This document shows positions 24,617 through 33,652 of a DNA stretch of 64,000 bases, one piece after another (position 1 is the first letter of the stretch; every line of letters begins with the position of its first letter). The translations under genes and the position numbers were made by a program. This DNA comes from Pseudomonadota bacterium (GTDB lineage Bacteria > Myxococcota > Myxococcia > Myxococcales > Myxococcaceae). The stretch lies in contig JAFAFL010000097.1 of assembly GCA_023423535.1 (NCBI GenBank), forward strand, positions 89,235 through 153,234. The letters run 5' to 3'. The notes beneath the pieces are model-generated. The model was not told the origin of the DNA and searched no databases. It worked only from the letters and a program-made list of their open reading frames with translations.

Positions 24617-25132
24617 TCAGGCCTCGCGGACGCGGCGGAGGACGGCCTGGTGCGCCTCGATCAGCGCCTCTTCCCGGGCCTGCAGGCAGGCGATCGCGTC
24701 CGCGCCGTAGCGCCGGGAGAGCTCGGTCAGATCCTCCAGGCGGGCGAGCTCCTTGCGCGCGTTGTCCGCGACCTCTCCCTCCAGCGAGGGCAGCCGCTCA
24801 CGCAGCCTGCGCGAGGTGATCCGCCTGCCGCAGAAGGCCTGCGCCACCGTGTTCAACTGCGCCTGCGCGTTCCCATCGAGCCCGCTCGCCTGCAGCGCCG
24901 CGAGGTGCCCGTCCGCCAGCGACAGCTCCGTCCGCGTCACGAACGCGCGCTGATACGCGAGGAACGCCTCCACCTTCTCCGCGTTCACCCCCGGCGCCGC
25001 GAGCCGCAAGGTCCGGTCGTCCGCCGCCGCGATCTCGGAGGGCACCGCGGAGGCGCCACCGGTGCCGAGGCCGAACTCGCCGGCGACTTCCCCTGTCCCA
25101 AACCCGAAGAAATCCTTGTCGCGGGTGCTCAT
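24617..25132 (-). CDS. Hypothetical helical protein
   Basis: A 171-residue cytoplasmic protein with no recognised family. The first 35 residues are Gly/Phe-rich and likely flexible (DFFGFGTGEVAGEFGLGTGG). The rest is helical and Leu/Ala/Arg/Glu-rich (AFLAYQRAFVTRTELSLADG, LARLEDLTELSRRYGADAIA). Codon use is typical of the neighbours, so it is very likely a real gene. It sits between the VWA/CoxE gene (22 bases upstream) and miaB (53 bases downstream) on the same strand. The adjacency to the VWA gene suggests a shared operon. Confidence 0.7.
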   Translation of the reverse strand: MSTRDKDFFGFGTGEVAGEFGLGTGGASAVPSEIAAADDRTLRLAAPGVNAEKVEAFLAYQRAFVTRTELSLADGHLAALQASGLDGNAQAQLNTVAQAFCGRRITSRRLRERLPSLEGEVADNARKELARLEDLTELSRRYGADAIACLQAREEALIEAHQAVLRRVREA

Positions 25133-25154
25133 GTGCGGGTCGCTAACACGGAGA

Positions 25155-26558
25155 TCACGACGCTGCCAGCTCGTCCGCCACGCCGAGCAGGTCGTTCACC
25201 GTCTTCACCACGAGCGCCTGGCTGCAGTGCTTGGCGTAGGTGGCCATCTCGCTGTCGCCGAAGCCCCACGAGGTCTTGTCCTCGGGGCAGATCCAGATGA
25301 CGCGCTTCACCTTGCGCGCCACCTCGTCGAGCGCCCAGGCGTTCGGCGCGTTGTGGTTGTTCCGCCCATCGCCGATCACCAGCACGGTGGTGCGCCGGTT
25401 GAGCGACGGCAGGTAGTCCCTCGCGAACATCGCCAGCGCGCGGCCGTAGTTCGAGTTCGCGTGCAGCGAGATCTCCTTCCCCGCCACCGCCACGTCCACC
25501 GCCTGCTCCACCGCGAGCGACCGGAAGTGCTCGGTCACCTCGCCCACGTCGCTGACGAAGACGAACGAGCGCACCCGGAAGAAGAGCGACTGCAGGGTCC
25601 AGGTGAAGAGCAACATCATCCGCGACACGTTGCGCACCGAGTCCGAGACGTCGCAGAGGATGACGACCTCGGGGCGCTGCGGCCGGCGGCGGCGGAAGTA
25701 CGGGACCATCGGCACGCCGCCCCAGGTCATGTTCCGGCGCAATGTGCGGCGCACGTTGAGCTGGCCCCGGCGCTGCGACTTCTGACGGCGCACGAGCCGG
25801 CTCTTCAGCTTCTCCGCCAGCCGTCGCACCGCGGCCTCGGTCTTCTCCAGCTCGTCCTTCGAGAGCGTCCGCAGCTCGCGATCGAAGAGCGCCGCGCCGG
25901 GTGCGTTGCGCTTGAGCCGGGCCTTCACCTGCCGCTCGATCTCCTTGCGCGCGGCCGCTTCGATCTGCCGCAGCGCCGCGCCCAGTTCGCGGCTGACGAT
26001 CTCGAGGCCCTGCGCGGAGAGGCCCTTCTCCTTCAGCGTGCGCTCGAGCCGCTTGAGGTCGCTCTCGAAGCCCTCCGCGCCCGCCGCACTGAGCAGGCGC
26101 CGCGAGAAGAACCCGGACTGCAGCGGCGTCTGCAGCCCCCGGAAGTCGAGCTGCAGCACCGCCGAACGGAAGAGGCCCGCGAGCTTTCCCTGATCGCCTT
26201 CGAGCGCCGCCTGCGCCAGCGGCGACATCCCGCTCACCGCGTCCTGCAGCGTGTCGAGCACGTCCTTCAGTTCCTTGCCGTCGAGGAAGCCCTCCTCCTT
26301 CAGCCGCCGCGCGACCGACGCGTCCAGCCCTTCGAAGATCCGCGCCGCGCCGGAGAAGTAGAAGTCGAACGCCCGCTGGAAGGTCGCCTCGTCGGAGGCG
26401 CGCTTCACCATCGTTCCCCGCAGAGCCGCCCGGAAGGTGTCGCGATCGGCAAAGCCCACCAGCGCCGAGGCCCTCGCCGCGTCCTGTACCTCGGCGGTGC
26501 TCACCCGGAGCCCGTTCTGCCGGAGCACCTCCGCGAAGTCGGCTATGCGCGCGTCCAC
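25155..26558 (-). CDS. VWA domain (CoxE-like) protein
   Basis: A 467-residue protein of the CoxE/VWA group. The N-terminal half is helical (RIADFAEVLRQNGLRVSTAE is the usual CoxE start). The C-terminal von Willebrand A domain (about 290-460) has the MIDAS start DVSDSV (DxSxS) at ILCDVSDSVRN and a second MIDAS region in VVIGDGRNN. CoxE-like proteins normally work with a MoxR AAA+ ATPase as a metal-insertion or protein-remodelling pair; no MoxR gene is next to this one. The start is GTG at 26558. Confidence 0.88.
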   Translation of the reverse strand: MDARIADFAEVLRQNGLRVSTAEVQDAARASALVGFADRDTFRAALRGTMVKRASDEATFQRAFDFYFSGAARIFEGLDASVARRLKEEGFLDGKELKDVLDTLQDAVSGMSPLAQAALEGDQGKLAGLFRSAVLQLDFRGLQTPLQSGFFSRRLLSAAGAEGFESDLKRLERTLKEKGLSAQGLEIVSRELGAALRQIEAAARKEIERQVKARLKRNAPGAALFDRELRTLSKDELEKTEAAVRRLAEKLKSRLVRRQKSQRRGQLNVRRTLRRNMTWGGVPMVPYFRRRRPQRPEVVILCDVSDSVRNVSRMMLLFTWTLQSLFFRVRSFVFVSDVGEVTEHFRSLAVEQAVDVAVAGKEISLHANSNYGRALAMFARDYLPSLNRRTTVLVIGDGRNNHNAPNAWALDEVARKVKRVIWICPEDKTSWGFGDSEMATYAKHCSQALVVKTVNDLLGVADELAAS

Positions 26559-26646
26559 ACTGGGCTTTTACCGATCGGGCGCGGGCACGGCCACTGTGGA
26601 TCTGGGGCGTGCGAGTGCCGGACCGGATGCTAGGTTGCCGCGCCGC

Positions 26647-27375
26647 ATGTCCCGCCGCACCGCCTCGCTTCCCCTGTCCTTCGCGTTCGCCCTCTCGCTG
26701 GCCGTGGTGCTGCCTTCGGTCGCGCGCGCGGAGGTCACCGCGGAGAAGCGCATCGTCGAGCACACCGGCTACACGCTGAAGAGGGGCGAGTGGAAGCTCG
26801 GCATCCGCGAGTCCTCCTACGGCGTGACCGACCGGCTGCAGGTGAACTCGTACCTGCTTGCCACGGCGCTGATCGTGAACGCCGGCGCGAAGTACCAGCT
26901 CATCGACGCGCCGAACCTCGCGGTGGCGGTGCGCGGTTACGCGGGTGCTTCGTTGACGTCGCTGGTGCTGCAGACGCAGCTCGCGATGGGCGGCGCGGGA
27001 CTGGATGCGACGTTCCCGCTGAGCGACCGGCTCGCCTTCAGCGGAGGCGCGCAGTGGACCGTCTGGTACCTGCGCCAGGCGGACGCGCTGGCAGTAGGTA
27101 CGAGCACGCGGCTGTCGTGGTTCACCGTGCGCGGCGGCCTGCAGTGGGTGATGGCGCCGAGGCACGTGTTCTTCCTCGAGCTGGCCTCGCCCACGTCGTG
27201 GAACACGTGGATCGACGGCGGCTCGCACGACTTCGACATGATGGACTTCGCGGACGGGCGCGTCGGCTACCAGCTCAGCCGCGGCGTCGCGAACTTCCGG
27301 CTCAACGTCGGCTGGGGCCCGAGCCTTTTCGGTCGCGGACCGACGGCCGGGATCGATTTCTACGTGCGGTTCTGA
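26647..27375 (+). CDS. Exported outer-membrane beta-barrel protein (predicted)
   Basis: A 242-residue protein with a signal peptide (RRTASLPLSFAFALSLAVVL, cleavage after ARA). The mature sequence is a series of amphipathic strands (GYTLKRGEWKLGIRESSYGV, AVRGYAGASLTSLVLQTQLA, VANFRLNVGWGPS) and ends in an aromatic residue (IDFYVRF), as required for BAM recognition. The function is not known. ATG 26647 is chosen because the signal peptide begins there. It diverges from the VWA gene across 88 bases and is convergent with another predicted barrel gene. Confidence 0.8.
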   Translation: MSRRTASLPLSFAFALSLAVVLPSVARAEVTAEKRIVEHTGYTLKRGEWKLGIRESSYGVTDRLQVNSYLLATALIVNAGAKYQLIDAPNLAVAVRGYAGASLTSLVLQTQLAMGGAGLDATFPLSDRLAFSGGAQWTVWYLRQADALAVGTSTRLSWFTVRGGLQWVMAPRHVFFLELASPTSWNTWIDGGSHDFDMMDFADGRVGYQLSRGVANFRLNVGWGPSLFGRGPTAGIDFYVRF

Positions 27376-27392
27376 GCCTCTGAACGGGCGAG

Positions 27393-28019
27393 TCAGAAGC
27401 CCACGCCCGCGAGGAACATCAGGTCCACCCGCAGGCCCCGGCTCTGCGTCGCGGCCTCGATCCGGAACAGCCTTCCCGCCACTTCGGTCTCCACCCCGCC
27501 CGCCACGTTGAGGCCCGCGTTCACCGACGCGGACAGCCGCTGCGCTTCCCCGTTCACCGACGGATGCGCGGTGGTCAGATGCAGCGCCGGCCCGCCGCCG
27601 AGCGTGAACCACGTGGGCCCCGCCGGCACGAGCCAGTGCGCGCGCGCCTGCAGCGTGTGGTGCGTGTTGAGCATCGAGACCGTCGCGGTGCCCTGGTTCG
27701 CCCAGGTGAAGAGGTAGCCGCCATCCACGCGCAGCCGAGGCAGTGGTCTCCTCGAAGCGCTGGCTCCGAGCAACGGACTCGTCACGCGGAGCCGCGAGGC
27801 CTGCTCCGGCAACGCGAGCCCGGCGCGAAGCTCCCAGCGGAGGCGGCCATCCACCGGAGCGGGCGTGCTCGCGTCGAAGACCGGCGCGTCCTCTCCATCC
27901 GTATCCTGCGTGGCGCGCGCGGGACCGGTCGGCGACGGCAGGGGCGGCGGGCTCAGCGGCGACTGCGCGTGGGCCAGCGTGCACACCACCAACGTTGCGC
28001 CGAGAAGCACGCGTCTCAC
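27393..28019 (-). CDS. Exported beta-barrel-like protein of unknown function
   Basis: A 208-residue protein with a signal peptide (RRVLLGATLVVCTLAHAQ) and a Pro/Ser-rich linker. Amphipathic strands follow (LRWELRAGLALPEQASRLRV, GPTWFTLGGGPALHLTT, LRVDLMFLAGVGF), again with a terminal aromatic. The GTG at 28019 overlaps the TGA of the upstream metallopeptidase gene (GTGA), so it is translationally coupled to it. No family is recognised. It may form an envelope module with the lipoprotein protease. Confidence 0.75.
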   Translation of the reverse strand: MRRVLLGATLVVCTLAHAQSPLSPPPLPSPTGPARATQDTDGEDAPVFDASTPAPVDGRLRWELRAGLALPEQASRLRVTSPLLGASASRRPLPRLRVDGGYLFTWANQGTATVSMLNTHHTLQARAHWLVPAGPTWFTLGGGPALHLTTAHPSVNGEAQRLSASVNAGLNVAGGVETEVAGRLFRIEAATQSRGLRVDLMFLAGVGF

Positions 28020-29218
28020 GGGCAGTTCCCCATTCGGTGCGCGGTGTCGGTGGCGATGAGCGTGGGGAACCTCGCGCGGACGATCGAGCAGAAGGCCTGC
28101 CGCTCCGAATCGGTGAAACGCGCCGCGACCTTGTCGAAGAAGCCGAGCACGCTGAAGTCGTACGGGCGCGTCCCTGCCGCGGCGATCTCGTCTCCCAGTT
28201 CACGCTGCACTGCGATCAGCGCCTCGGCCACGCGCCGGTGGTCGCCGAGATCCGCACCGAAGCGCCAGAGCGCCGCCGCCACGTGCGCGCCGAGGACGTG
28301 CTGACGGAACGTGTTGCCGAGCAGCGGGTCCTCTTCGCCCAGCGCGAGCCACTCCTCCACGAGGTCCCGGTCGTCCACGCGCACCGCGCGCAGGTCGCGA
28401 TCGATGAGCCCCTCCAGTCCTTCGACGGAGGGCTGCATGAAGTTCGGATCGCCGGTGAGCAGGTGCCCGTACATGTCGGCGAGGCCCTCGTCCACGCCGC
28501 GCAGCTGGTTCGCCGAGGCCTGCGCCCAATCGTTGCGCAGCCACGCCGCCACGCGCTGGCTCCGCTCGACGAGCACGTTCATCACCTTGTGCGAGTACTC
28601 GTGCGCCATCACGCCGAGGTTCGTGGAGAACGGCACCGCGTTCATCGCCACGTGCGGGAGGATCATGAAGCCGTCGAAGGTCCCGCCGTACGCCGCGTTG
28701 TCCACGAAGAGGAAGTACGTGGGCGCGACCTTCGTCAGCATCTCGATGCGCGGGTGGTAGTACGCGTTGATCGTGTTGAGGCGGTCGCGCTCCACGCCGA
28801 GATCGAGGAACAGGTTCCTCGACTGCTCCAGCGCCCAGTACGACGACGCCATGTTCAGCGAGTCGTAGTCGTCCGCGTGCAGCACGCCGTCGCGCTCGTG
28901 GAAGGAGCAGCGAACGTCACTGCCGCCGCGCGCCTGGAGGATGTTCTCGCTCTTCGGGTCGCTCGAAGCCGCGAGCGCGTCGCCCTTGATCGTCGCGCCG
29001 CCCACGAAGCGCACCGCCTCGCCGCGCATCTCGCCGACGTCCGCCACCTCCAGCCGCGCGTCGAAGAGGCCGTAGGCCTTCGTCTCCGGGTTGAAGCCGA
29101 AGATCCGGACGGTGGAGGGCCCGCTGCCGCCGCAGCCGGACGCGACGGACAGCAGCAGCAGCGTGAGCATCAAGCAGGGGGTTCGAGCGGCGGACGACAT
29201 GGTCGGAAACCGGGACAT
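28016..29218 (-). CDS. Lipoprotein metallopeptidase (HEXXH)
   Basis: A 400-residue protein with a lipoprotein signal (CLMLTLLLLSVASGC, lipobox ASGC). Its zinc motif is HEYSH in LGVMAHEYSHKVMN, and Glu in GVDEGLADMYGHLLTG may be the third ligand (gluzincin-like). This resembles M4/M36-like secreted peptidases, although no closer family is clear. Two ATGs are possible: 29218, annotated here, and 29200 (MSSAART). The large open frame upstream is a shadow of the RNA methyltransferase gene. Expression is coupled to the barrel-like gene downstream. Confidence 0.82.
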   Translation of the reverse strand: MSRFPTMSSAARTPCLMLTLLLLSVASGCGGSGPSTVRIFGFNPETKAYGLFDARLEVADVGEMRGEAVRFVGGATIKGDALAASSDPKSENILQARGGSDVRCSFHERDGVLHADDYDSLNMASSYWALEQSRNLFLDLGVERDRLNTINAYYHPRIEMLTKVAPTYFLFVDNAAYGGTFDGFMILPHVAMNAVPFSTNLGVMAHEYSHKVMNVLVERSQRVAAWLRNDWAQASANQLRGVDEGLADMYGHLLTGDPNFMQPSVEGLEGLIDRDLRAVRVDDRDLVEEWLALGEEDPLLGNTFRQHVLGAHVAAALWRFGADLGDHRRVAEALIAVQRELGDEIAAAGTRPYDFSVLGFFDKVAARFTDSERQAFCSIVRARFPTLIATDTAHRMGNCP

Positions 29219-29244
29219 CTCAAGCGCGGCGGAGGGACGCAAGC

Positions 29245-30537
29245 TCACGCCTGCGGGCGCTCGAACGCCATCACCGCCTCGACGTGGCGCGTCTGCGGGA
29301 ACATGTCCACGAGCTGCAGCGAGACGGGCCGGTAGCCCTCTCGCGCGAGCAACTGCGCATCCCTCGCGAGCGCGCCCGGATCGCAGGCCACGTACACCAC
29401 CCGCTTCGCGCCCGTTTGAGCGATGAGGCGCGGCAGCTCCGCGGCGCCGGTGCGCGGCGGATCGAGCAGCACCGCGTCGAAGCGCTGGCCCTCCTTCACC
29501 AGGCCCTCTGTGACCTTTCGCGCGTCGCCGAGGACGAAGCGCACGTTGGGCACCCTTCCCTCCTGCACGCTCCGCCGTCCCAATTCCACCGACGCGTGCC
29601 CGCTCTCCACCGCCAGCACGCTCCGCGCGAGCCCCGCAATCGCGAACGAGAAGTTCCCGTTTCCCGCATACAGCTCCAACACGTTCGCGCTCTCGTCGCC
29701 CGGCAGCGCCAGCGCGTCCACCGCCGCCGCCACCAGCGCCTCGTTCGCCTCCGCGTTGGCCTGGGTGAACGCGTCGGGCCGGATGAAGAGCGGGACCTCC
29801 GGTCGAAGCGGAGCGGTCGTCCGCAGCGCCGGCTTGCCGATGAGGACCGGGCTCCCCTCCTTCGGCACGAGCACCGCGCCGCGCAGCTTCAGGCGCCGAA
29901 CCGCCTCCTCCGCCGCCGCGCTGTGCTTCGGCTTCACCGGCCCATCCAGCATCACCGCGAACGCCGCGTGCGGGCCCGCGCTGAGCAAGTGCACCGCCGA
30001 GCCTTCGCCCCTGAACGGCTTCAGATGGGCCGCGAGCGCCCCGGGAAGTCCCTGCAGCGGCTCGTCCAGCGCGGGACAGGACTCGATGGGCAGGCAGTGG
30101 TGGCTCTTCCGAGCGAATAGCCCGATCGCGCCCTCCGTGCCTGAGAAGTGCAGCACCGCCCGCCGCCGGTACCCGAGCGCGCGAGGCGACGCGACCGTCG
30201 GCAGCAGCCGGTACGCGTCCCGGGCGATCCCTCCCAGGTGCTCCAGCGCCGACTGGACGATCTCCTCCTTCGCCCGGCGCTGCGCGGACTCCTGAAGGTG
30301 CAGCCAGTCGCACCCGCCGCACGTCTCGGCGAGCGCGCACGCAGGCGCCCGGCGGTCGGGGCTCGGCTGCAGGACCTCCAGCAGGCGCGCACGCAGCGGC
30401 TTCCCGGGACCTGCAGAGTCGTCGAGGCGCGCGCGCACGCGTTCACCGGGCAGTGCGTCCTCCACGAACACGCTGCGGCCGTCGAGTTCGGCCACGCCCT
30501 CTCCGAGCTTGGAGAGGCGCAGCACCGTCAGCTCCAC
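29245..30537 (-). CDS. TRAM-domain [4Fe-4S] RNA (uracil-5-)methyltransferase, RlmD/RumA-like
   Basis: A 430-residue SAM-dependent methyltransferase that makes 5-methyluridine in rRNA or tRNA. It has an N-terminal TRAM domain (about 1-55), an iron-sulfur cluster region with CALAETCGGCDW and a later Cys in IESCPALDE, the SAM site LELYAGNGNFSF, and LLDPPRTG. The catalytic Cys is in VYVACDPGALARD, and the C-terminal VDMFPQTRHVE is diagnostic. The target base (23S U1939-like, U747-like or tRNA U54) cannot be assigned. GTG 30537 has GGGA 6 bases upstream; TTG 30549 is an alternative. It follows the PilZ gene by about 24 bases. Confidence 0.92.
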   Translation of the reverse strand: MELTVLRLSKLGEGVAELDGRSVFVEDALPGERVRARLDDSAGPGKPLRARLLEVLQPSPDRRAPACALAETCGGCDWLHLQESAQRRAKEEIVQSALEHLGGIARDAYRLLPTVASPRALGYRRRAVLHFSGTEGAIGLFARKSHHCLPIESCPALDEPLQGLPGALAAHLKPFRGEGSAVHLLSAGPHAAFAVMLDGPVKPKHSAAAEEAVRRLKLRGAVLVPKEGSPVLIGKPALRTTAPLRPEVPLFIRPDAFTQANAEANEALVAAAVDALALPGDESANVLELYAGNGNFSFAIAGLARSVLAVESGHASVELGRRSVQEGRVPNVRFVLGDARKVTEGLVKEGQRFDAVLLDPPRTGAAELPRLIAQTGAKRVVYVACDPGALARDAQLLAREGYRPVSLQLVDMFPQTRHVEAVMAFERPQA

Positions 30538-30561
30538 GTCACGTCCCAATTCGGATGGCGC

Positions 30562-30963
30562 CTAGATCCCTTCGGGGTCCGGCAGCTCCTTGCGAAGCCG
30601 CTCCACGAAGCGCTCGATGCGGCTCTTCTTCTCGTCGTCCACGTCCACGAACTCGATCGCCATGCCCGCCACCTGCCCGCCACCGGGATTGCCGCCGGCG
30701 CCGGCAGGGTCCTCGAGCTCGTTTACGCGCATCACCTTGCCGGTCAGATCGAACGGAAACGCCGCGTCCGGCAGCGAGATGATCAGCCGCACCAGCGAGC
30801 CCACCGGGTGCGGCTTGCGCGTGTTGATGAAGATCCCGCCCTGCGAGATGTTCGTCGCCCAGTCGGTGATGAACCCGTCGACGCTCTTGTAGGCGACCAG
30901 CAGCTCGTGATGGAGCCGCTGGTGCTGCCTCTGCGGTGAGTGGGTCGCGGGCTTGTCGGGCAT
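30562..30963 (-). CDS. PilZ domain c-di-GMP receptor
   Basis: A 133-residue PilZ protein of the short myxobacterial type. Both c-di-GMP contacts are present: RxxxR at R12-R16 (RQHQR) and NxSxxG at N38-G43 (NISQGG). A beta-barrel follows (GSLVRLIISLP, FPFDLTGKVMRVNE, MAIEFVDV) and the protein ends with a helix (IERFVERLRKEL). It should bind c-di-GMP. There is no output domain, so it probably acts by protein-protein contact, for example in motility or polysaccharide control. A Gly/Pro insertion (AGAGGNPGGGQ) lies inside the domain. Confidence 0.92.
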   Translation of the reverse strand: MPDKPATHSPQRQHQRLHHELLVAYKSVDGFITDWATNISQGGIFINTRKPHPVGSLVRLIISLPDAAFPFDLTGKVMRVNELEDPAGAGGNPGGGQVAGMAIEFVDVDDEKKSRIERFVERLRKELPDPEGI

Positions 30964-31000
30964 GGCGCGTGGACTATAGCACCGGCCTTCGGGGGCCGTT

Positions 31001-31657
31001 CTAGACCGACATCTCCCGCAGCTCCGGCGAGACGATGAGCTTGGGCTCGGTCAGGCGCTGGACCTCTTCGGCGGTGGTGCCCGGAGCGACCTCCTTCAGC
31101 ACCAGCCCCTTCGGCGTGACCTCGATGAACGCGAGGTCGGTCACGATGAAGTGGACGCAGCCCTTGCCGGTCAGCGGCAGCGAGCACTCGTTGAGGATCT
31201 TCGGCTTGCCGTCCTTCGTCGCGTGCTCCATCGCCACGAACACGCGCTTGGCGCCGACCGCGAGATCCATCGCCCCGCCCATCCCCTTCACCATCTTCCC
31301 GGGGATCATCCAGTTGGCGAGGTCGCCCTTCTCGCTCACCTCCATCGCGCCGAGCACCGCCATGTCGATGTGGCCGCCGCGGATCATCCCGAACGACAGC
31401 GACGAGTCGAAGAACGACGCGCCCGGCACGGTGGTGACCGTCTCCTTGCCGGCGTTGATGAGGTCCGCGTCCTCCTCGCCCTCGACCGGCCACGGGCCAA
31501 TGCCCAGCAGGCCGTTCTCCGAGTGGAGGAGCACGTCCATCCCCTTCGGGATGTAGTTCGCCACCAGCGTCGGCATGCCGATGCCGAGGTTCACGTAGTA
31601 GCCGTCGCGGAGCTCCTGGGAGATCCGCTGCGCAATCTGCTCACGGGAAAGCGGCAT
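31001..31657 (-). CDS. scoB: 3-oxoacid CoA-transferase, subunit B
   Basis: The 218-residue beta subunit of a class I CoA-transferase (succinyl-CoA:3-oxoacid or acetoacetate type). The catalytic glutamate is in the SENGLLGIGP motif (about residues 47-56). The family signature GMPTLVANY and the late VTPKGLVLKEVAPG are present. It transfers CoA between acetoacetate and an acyl-CoA. It lies 3 bases after subunit A in the order thiolase-A-B, which suggests ketone-body or acetoacetate metabolism, or leucine and fatty-acid degradation. Confidence 0.95.
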   Translation of the reverse strand: MPLSREQIAQRISQELRDGYYVNLGIGMPTLVANYIPKGMDVLLHSENGLLGIGPWPVEGEEDADLINAGKETVTTVPGASFFDSSLSFGMIRGGHIDMAVLGAMEVSEKGDLANWMIPGKMVKGMGGAMDLAVGAKRVFVAMEHATKDGKPKILNECSLPLTGKGCVHFIVTDLAFIEVTPKGLVLKEVAPGTTAEEVQRLTEPKLIVSPELREMSV

Positions 31658-31660
31658 GGC

Positions 31661-32362
31661 TCACGACCCCTTCGGGCGCACGGTGCGCTTCTCGATCCAC
31701 TTCTGGTACTGCTGCCCGTGGACGATCCGCTGGACGAAGATCGACGGCACGTGGATCTCGTCGCCGTCCAGCTCGCCCACCTCCACCAGATTCTCCACCT
31801 CGACGATCGTCACCTTCGCCGCCATGCACATCATGGGGCTGAAGTTGCGCGCGGTCTGGCGGAACACGAGGTTCCCCCACTTGTCCGCCTTCCACGCGCG
31901 CACGATCGCGAAGTCCGCCTTCAGCGGGCTCTCGAGCACGTACTCGCGCCCGTCGATGATCTTCGTCTCCTTGCCCTCGGCGATCTTCGTCCCCACGCCG
32001 GTCGGCGTGTAAAAGCCGCCGAGGCCCACGCCGCCCGCGCGAATGCGCTCGGCGAGCGTCCCCTGCGGGTTGAGCTCCACCTCCAGCTCGCCGGAGAGGA
32101 ACTGGCGCTCGAACTCCTTGTTCTCGCCCACGTAGGAGGCCACCATCTTCTTGACCTGCTTCGCCTTCAGCAGCACGCCGAGGCCGAGGTCGGTGGTCCC
32201 GCAGTTGTTCGAGATGATCGTCAGGTCGCGCACGCCCTTCGTGTGCAGCGCCGCGATGAGCGACTCCGGGTTACCGCAGAGCCCGAAGCCGCCGCTCATG
32301 ATCACCGCGCCGTCGGTGACGTCGCGAAGAGCCTCTTCCGGGCTCGCGCAGAGCTTGTTCAC
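31661..32362 (-). CDS. scoA: 3-oxoacid CoA-transferase, subunit A
   Basis: The 233-residue alpha subunit partner of the preceding CoA-transferase. The CoA-binding glycine loop MSGGFGLCGNPE (about residues 22-33) and the segments TIISNNCG and MVASYVGENKEFE are characteristic. The start is GTG at 32362, 3 bases after the thiolase stop. This tight spacing indicates a single transcript. The two subunits form the active heterotetramer. Confidence 0.95.
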   Translation of the reverse strand: MNKLCASPEEALRDVTDGAVIMSGGFGLCGNPESLIAALHTKGVRDLTIISNNCGTTDLGLGVLLKAKQVKKMVASYVGENKEFERQFLSGELEVELNPQGTLAERIRAGGVGLGGFYTPTGVGTKIAEGKETKIIDGREYVLESPLKADFAIVRAWKADKWGNLVFRQTARNFSPMMCMAAKVTIVEVENLVEVGELDGDEIHVPSIFVQRIVHGQQYQKWIEKRTVRPKGS

Positions 32363-32365
32363 GGT

Positions 32366-33556
32366 CTAGCGCTCCACCATCAGCGCAATGCCCTCGCCGC
32401 CGCCGATGCAGAGCGAGACGACGCCGCGCTTCTTGTCGAGGTCCGTCATCGTCTGCAGCAGCGTCACCAAGAGCCGCGTGCCCGACGCGCCGATGGGATG
32501 ACCGAGCGCCACCGCGCCGCCGCGCACGTTCACGTTGGAGCTGTCGAGCCCGAGCAGCTGGTTGTTCGCGATCGCGACCACCGCGAAGGCCTCGTTGATC
32601 TCCCAGAGGTCCACGTCGGTCGTCTTGCGGCCGGTCTTCTTCAGCATCACGTTGATCGCGTCCGCCGGCGCGATGGTGAACTCCACCGGGTTGCGCGCCG
32701 CGCCGCCCCAGCCGGCGATCTTCGCCAGCACCGTGCGGCCCTCCGCCTTCGCGCGCTCGGCGCTCATCAGCACCACCGCCGCGCCGCCGTCGTTGATCGA
32801 GGACGCGTTGGCCGCGGTCACCGTGCCGTCCTTCTTGAACACCGGCTTGAGGCCGGGGATCTTGTCCGGCTTCGCGTTCTTCGGACCGTCGTCGTCCTCG
32901 ACGAGCAGCGCGTCGCCCTTCTTCGAGGGGATGGAGATCGGCGCGATCTCCTTCTTGAACAGGCCCTCCTTCTGCGACTGCACCGCGCGGCGGGTGGACT
33001 CGATCGCGTACTCGTCCTGCGCCGAGCGGGCGATGCCGTGCGAGGTCGAGCAGGCCTCCGCACACATGCCCATGTGCTGCTGGTTGTAGACGTCCCACAG
33101 ACCGTCGTGGACCATGAGGTCCTTCATCTGCACGTCGCCCATCCGCGCGCCGCCGCGCATCGCGTGGGTGAAGTACGGCGCGTTGGACATGGACTCCATG
33201 CCGCCGGCGACCACGACCTCCGCGTCGCCCAGCGCGATGGCCTGCGCCGCGAGGATCACCGAGTAGGCGCCCGAGCCGCACACCTTGTTGATCGTCACCG
33301 CCGGCACGCTCTCGGGCAGTCCCGCCGCGAGCGCTGCCTGACGCGCCGGCGCCTGGCCCACGCCGCCCTGGAGCACGCAGCCCATCACCACCTGGTCCAC
33401 CTTGTCCGGGGACACGCCGGCGCGCTCGAGCGCCGCCTTGATCGCGTGCGCACCGAGCTGCGGGGCGGTCAGCGAAGCGAGCGAACCCTGGAAGGCGCCG
33501 ATGGGCGTCCGCGCCGCACCGACGATCACCACCTCACGAGGCATCTGATTGGCCAT
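32366..33556 (-). CDS. Acetyl-CoA acetyltransferase (thiolase)
   Basis: A 396-residue thiolase that condenses or cleaves acetoacetyl-CoA. The nucleophilic Cys is in INKVCGSGAYS (about residue 89), the His in GGAVALGHPIGASG, and the second Cys in VVSLCIGGGEGIA. The length and motif spacing are normal for the biosynthetic/degradative acetyl-CoA acetyltransferase group. ATG 33556 has a strong GGAGGA Shine-Dalgarno about 8 bases upstream. It heads the operon with both CoA-transferase subunits, so acetoacetate released by the transferase would be split to acetyl-CoA. Confidence 0.97.
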   Translation of the reverse strand: MANQMPREVVIVGAARTPIGAFQGSLASLTAPQLGAHAIKAALERAGVSPDKVDQVVMGCVLQGGVGQAPARQAALAAGLPESVPAVTINKVCGSGAYSVILAAQAIALGDAEVVVAGGMESMSNAPYFTHAMRGGARMGDVQMKDLMVHDGLWDVYNQQHMGMCAEACSTSHGIARSAQDEYAIESTRRAVQSQKEGLFKKEIAPISIPSKKGDALLVEDDDGPKNAKPDKIPGLKPVFKKDGTVTAANASSINDGGAAVVLMSAERAKAEGRTVLAKIAGWGGAARNPVEFTIAPADAINVMLKKTGRKTTDVDLWEINEAFAVVAIANNQLLGLDSSNVNVRGGAVALGHPIGASGTRLLVTLLQTMTDLDKKRGVVSLCIGGGEGIALMVER

Positions 33557-33652
33557 TTGGGAAATCCTCCGAAGTGGCGCACCCATAGCAGGCTCGGCCG
33601 CCGATGACAGCCTCGGTTCGGCGCCTGCGTTTGCTGCAGCGTGTCAGCCTGC

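Noticed and set aside
28016..30340. 774-codon frame that would fuse the lipoprotein metallopeptidase to an N-terminal extension
   Set aside because: The extension overlaps the RNA methyltransferase in a shadow frame, and the signal peptide begins at 29218.
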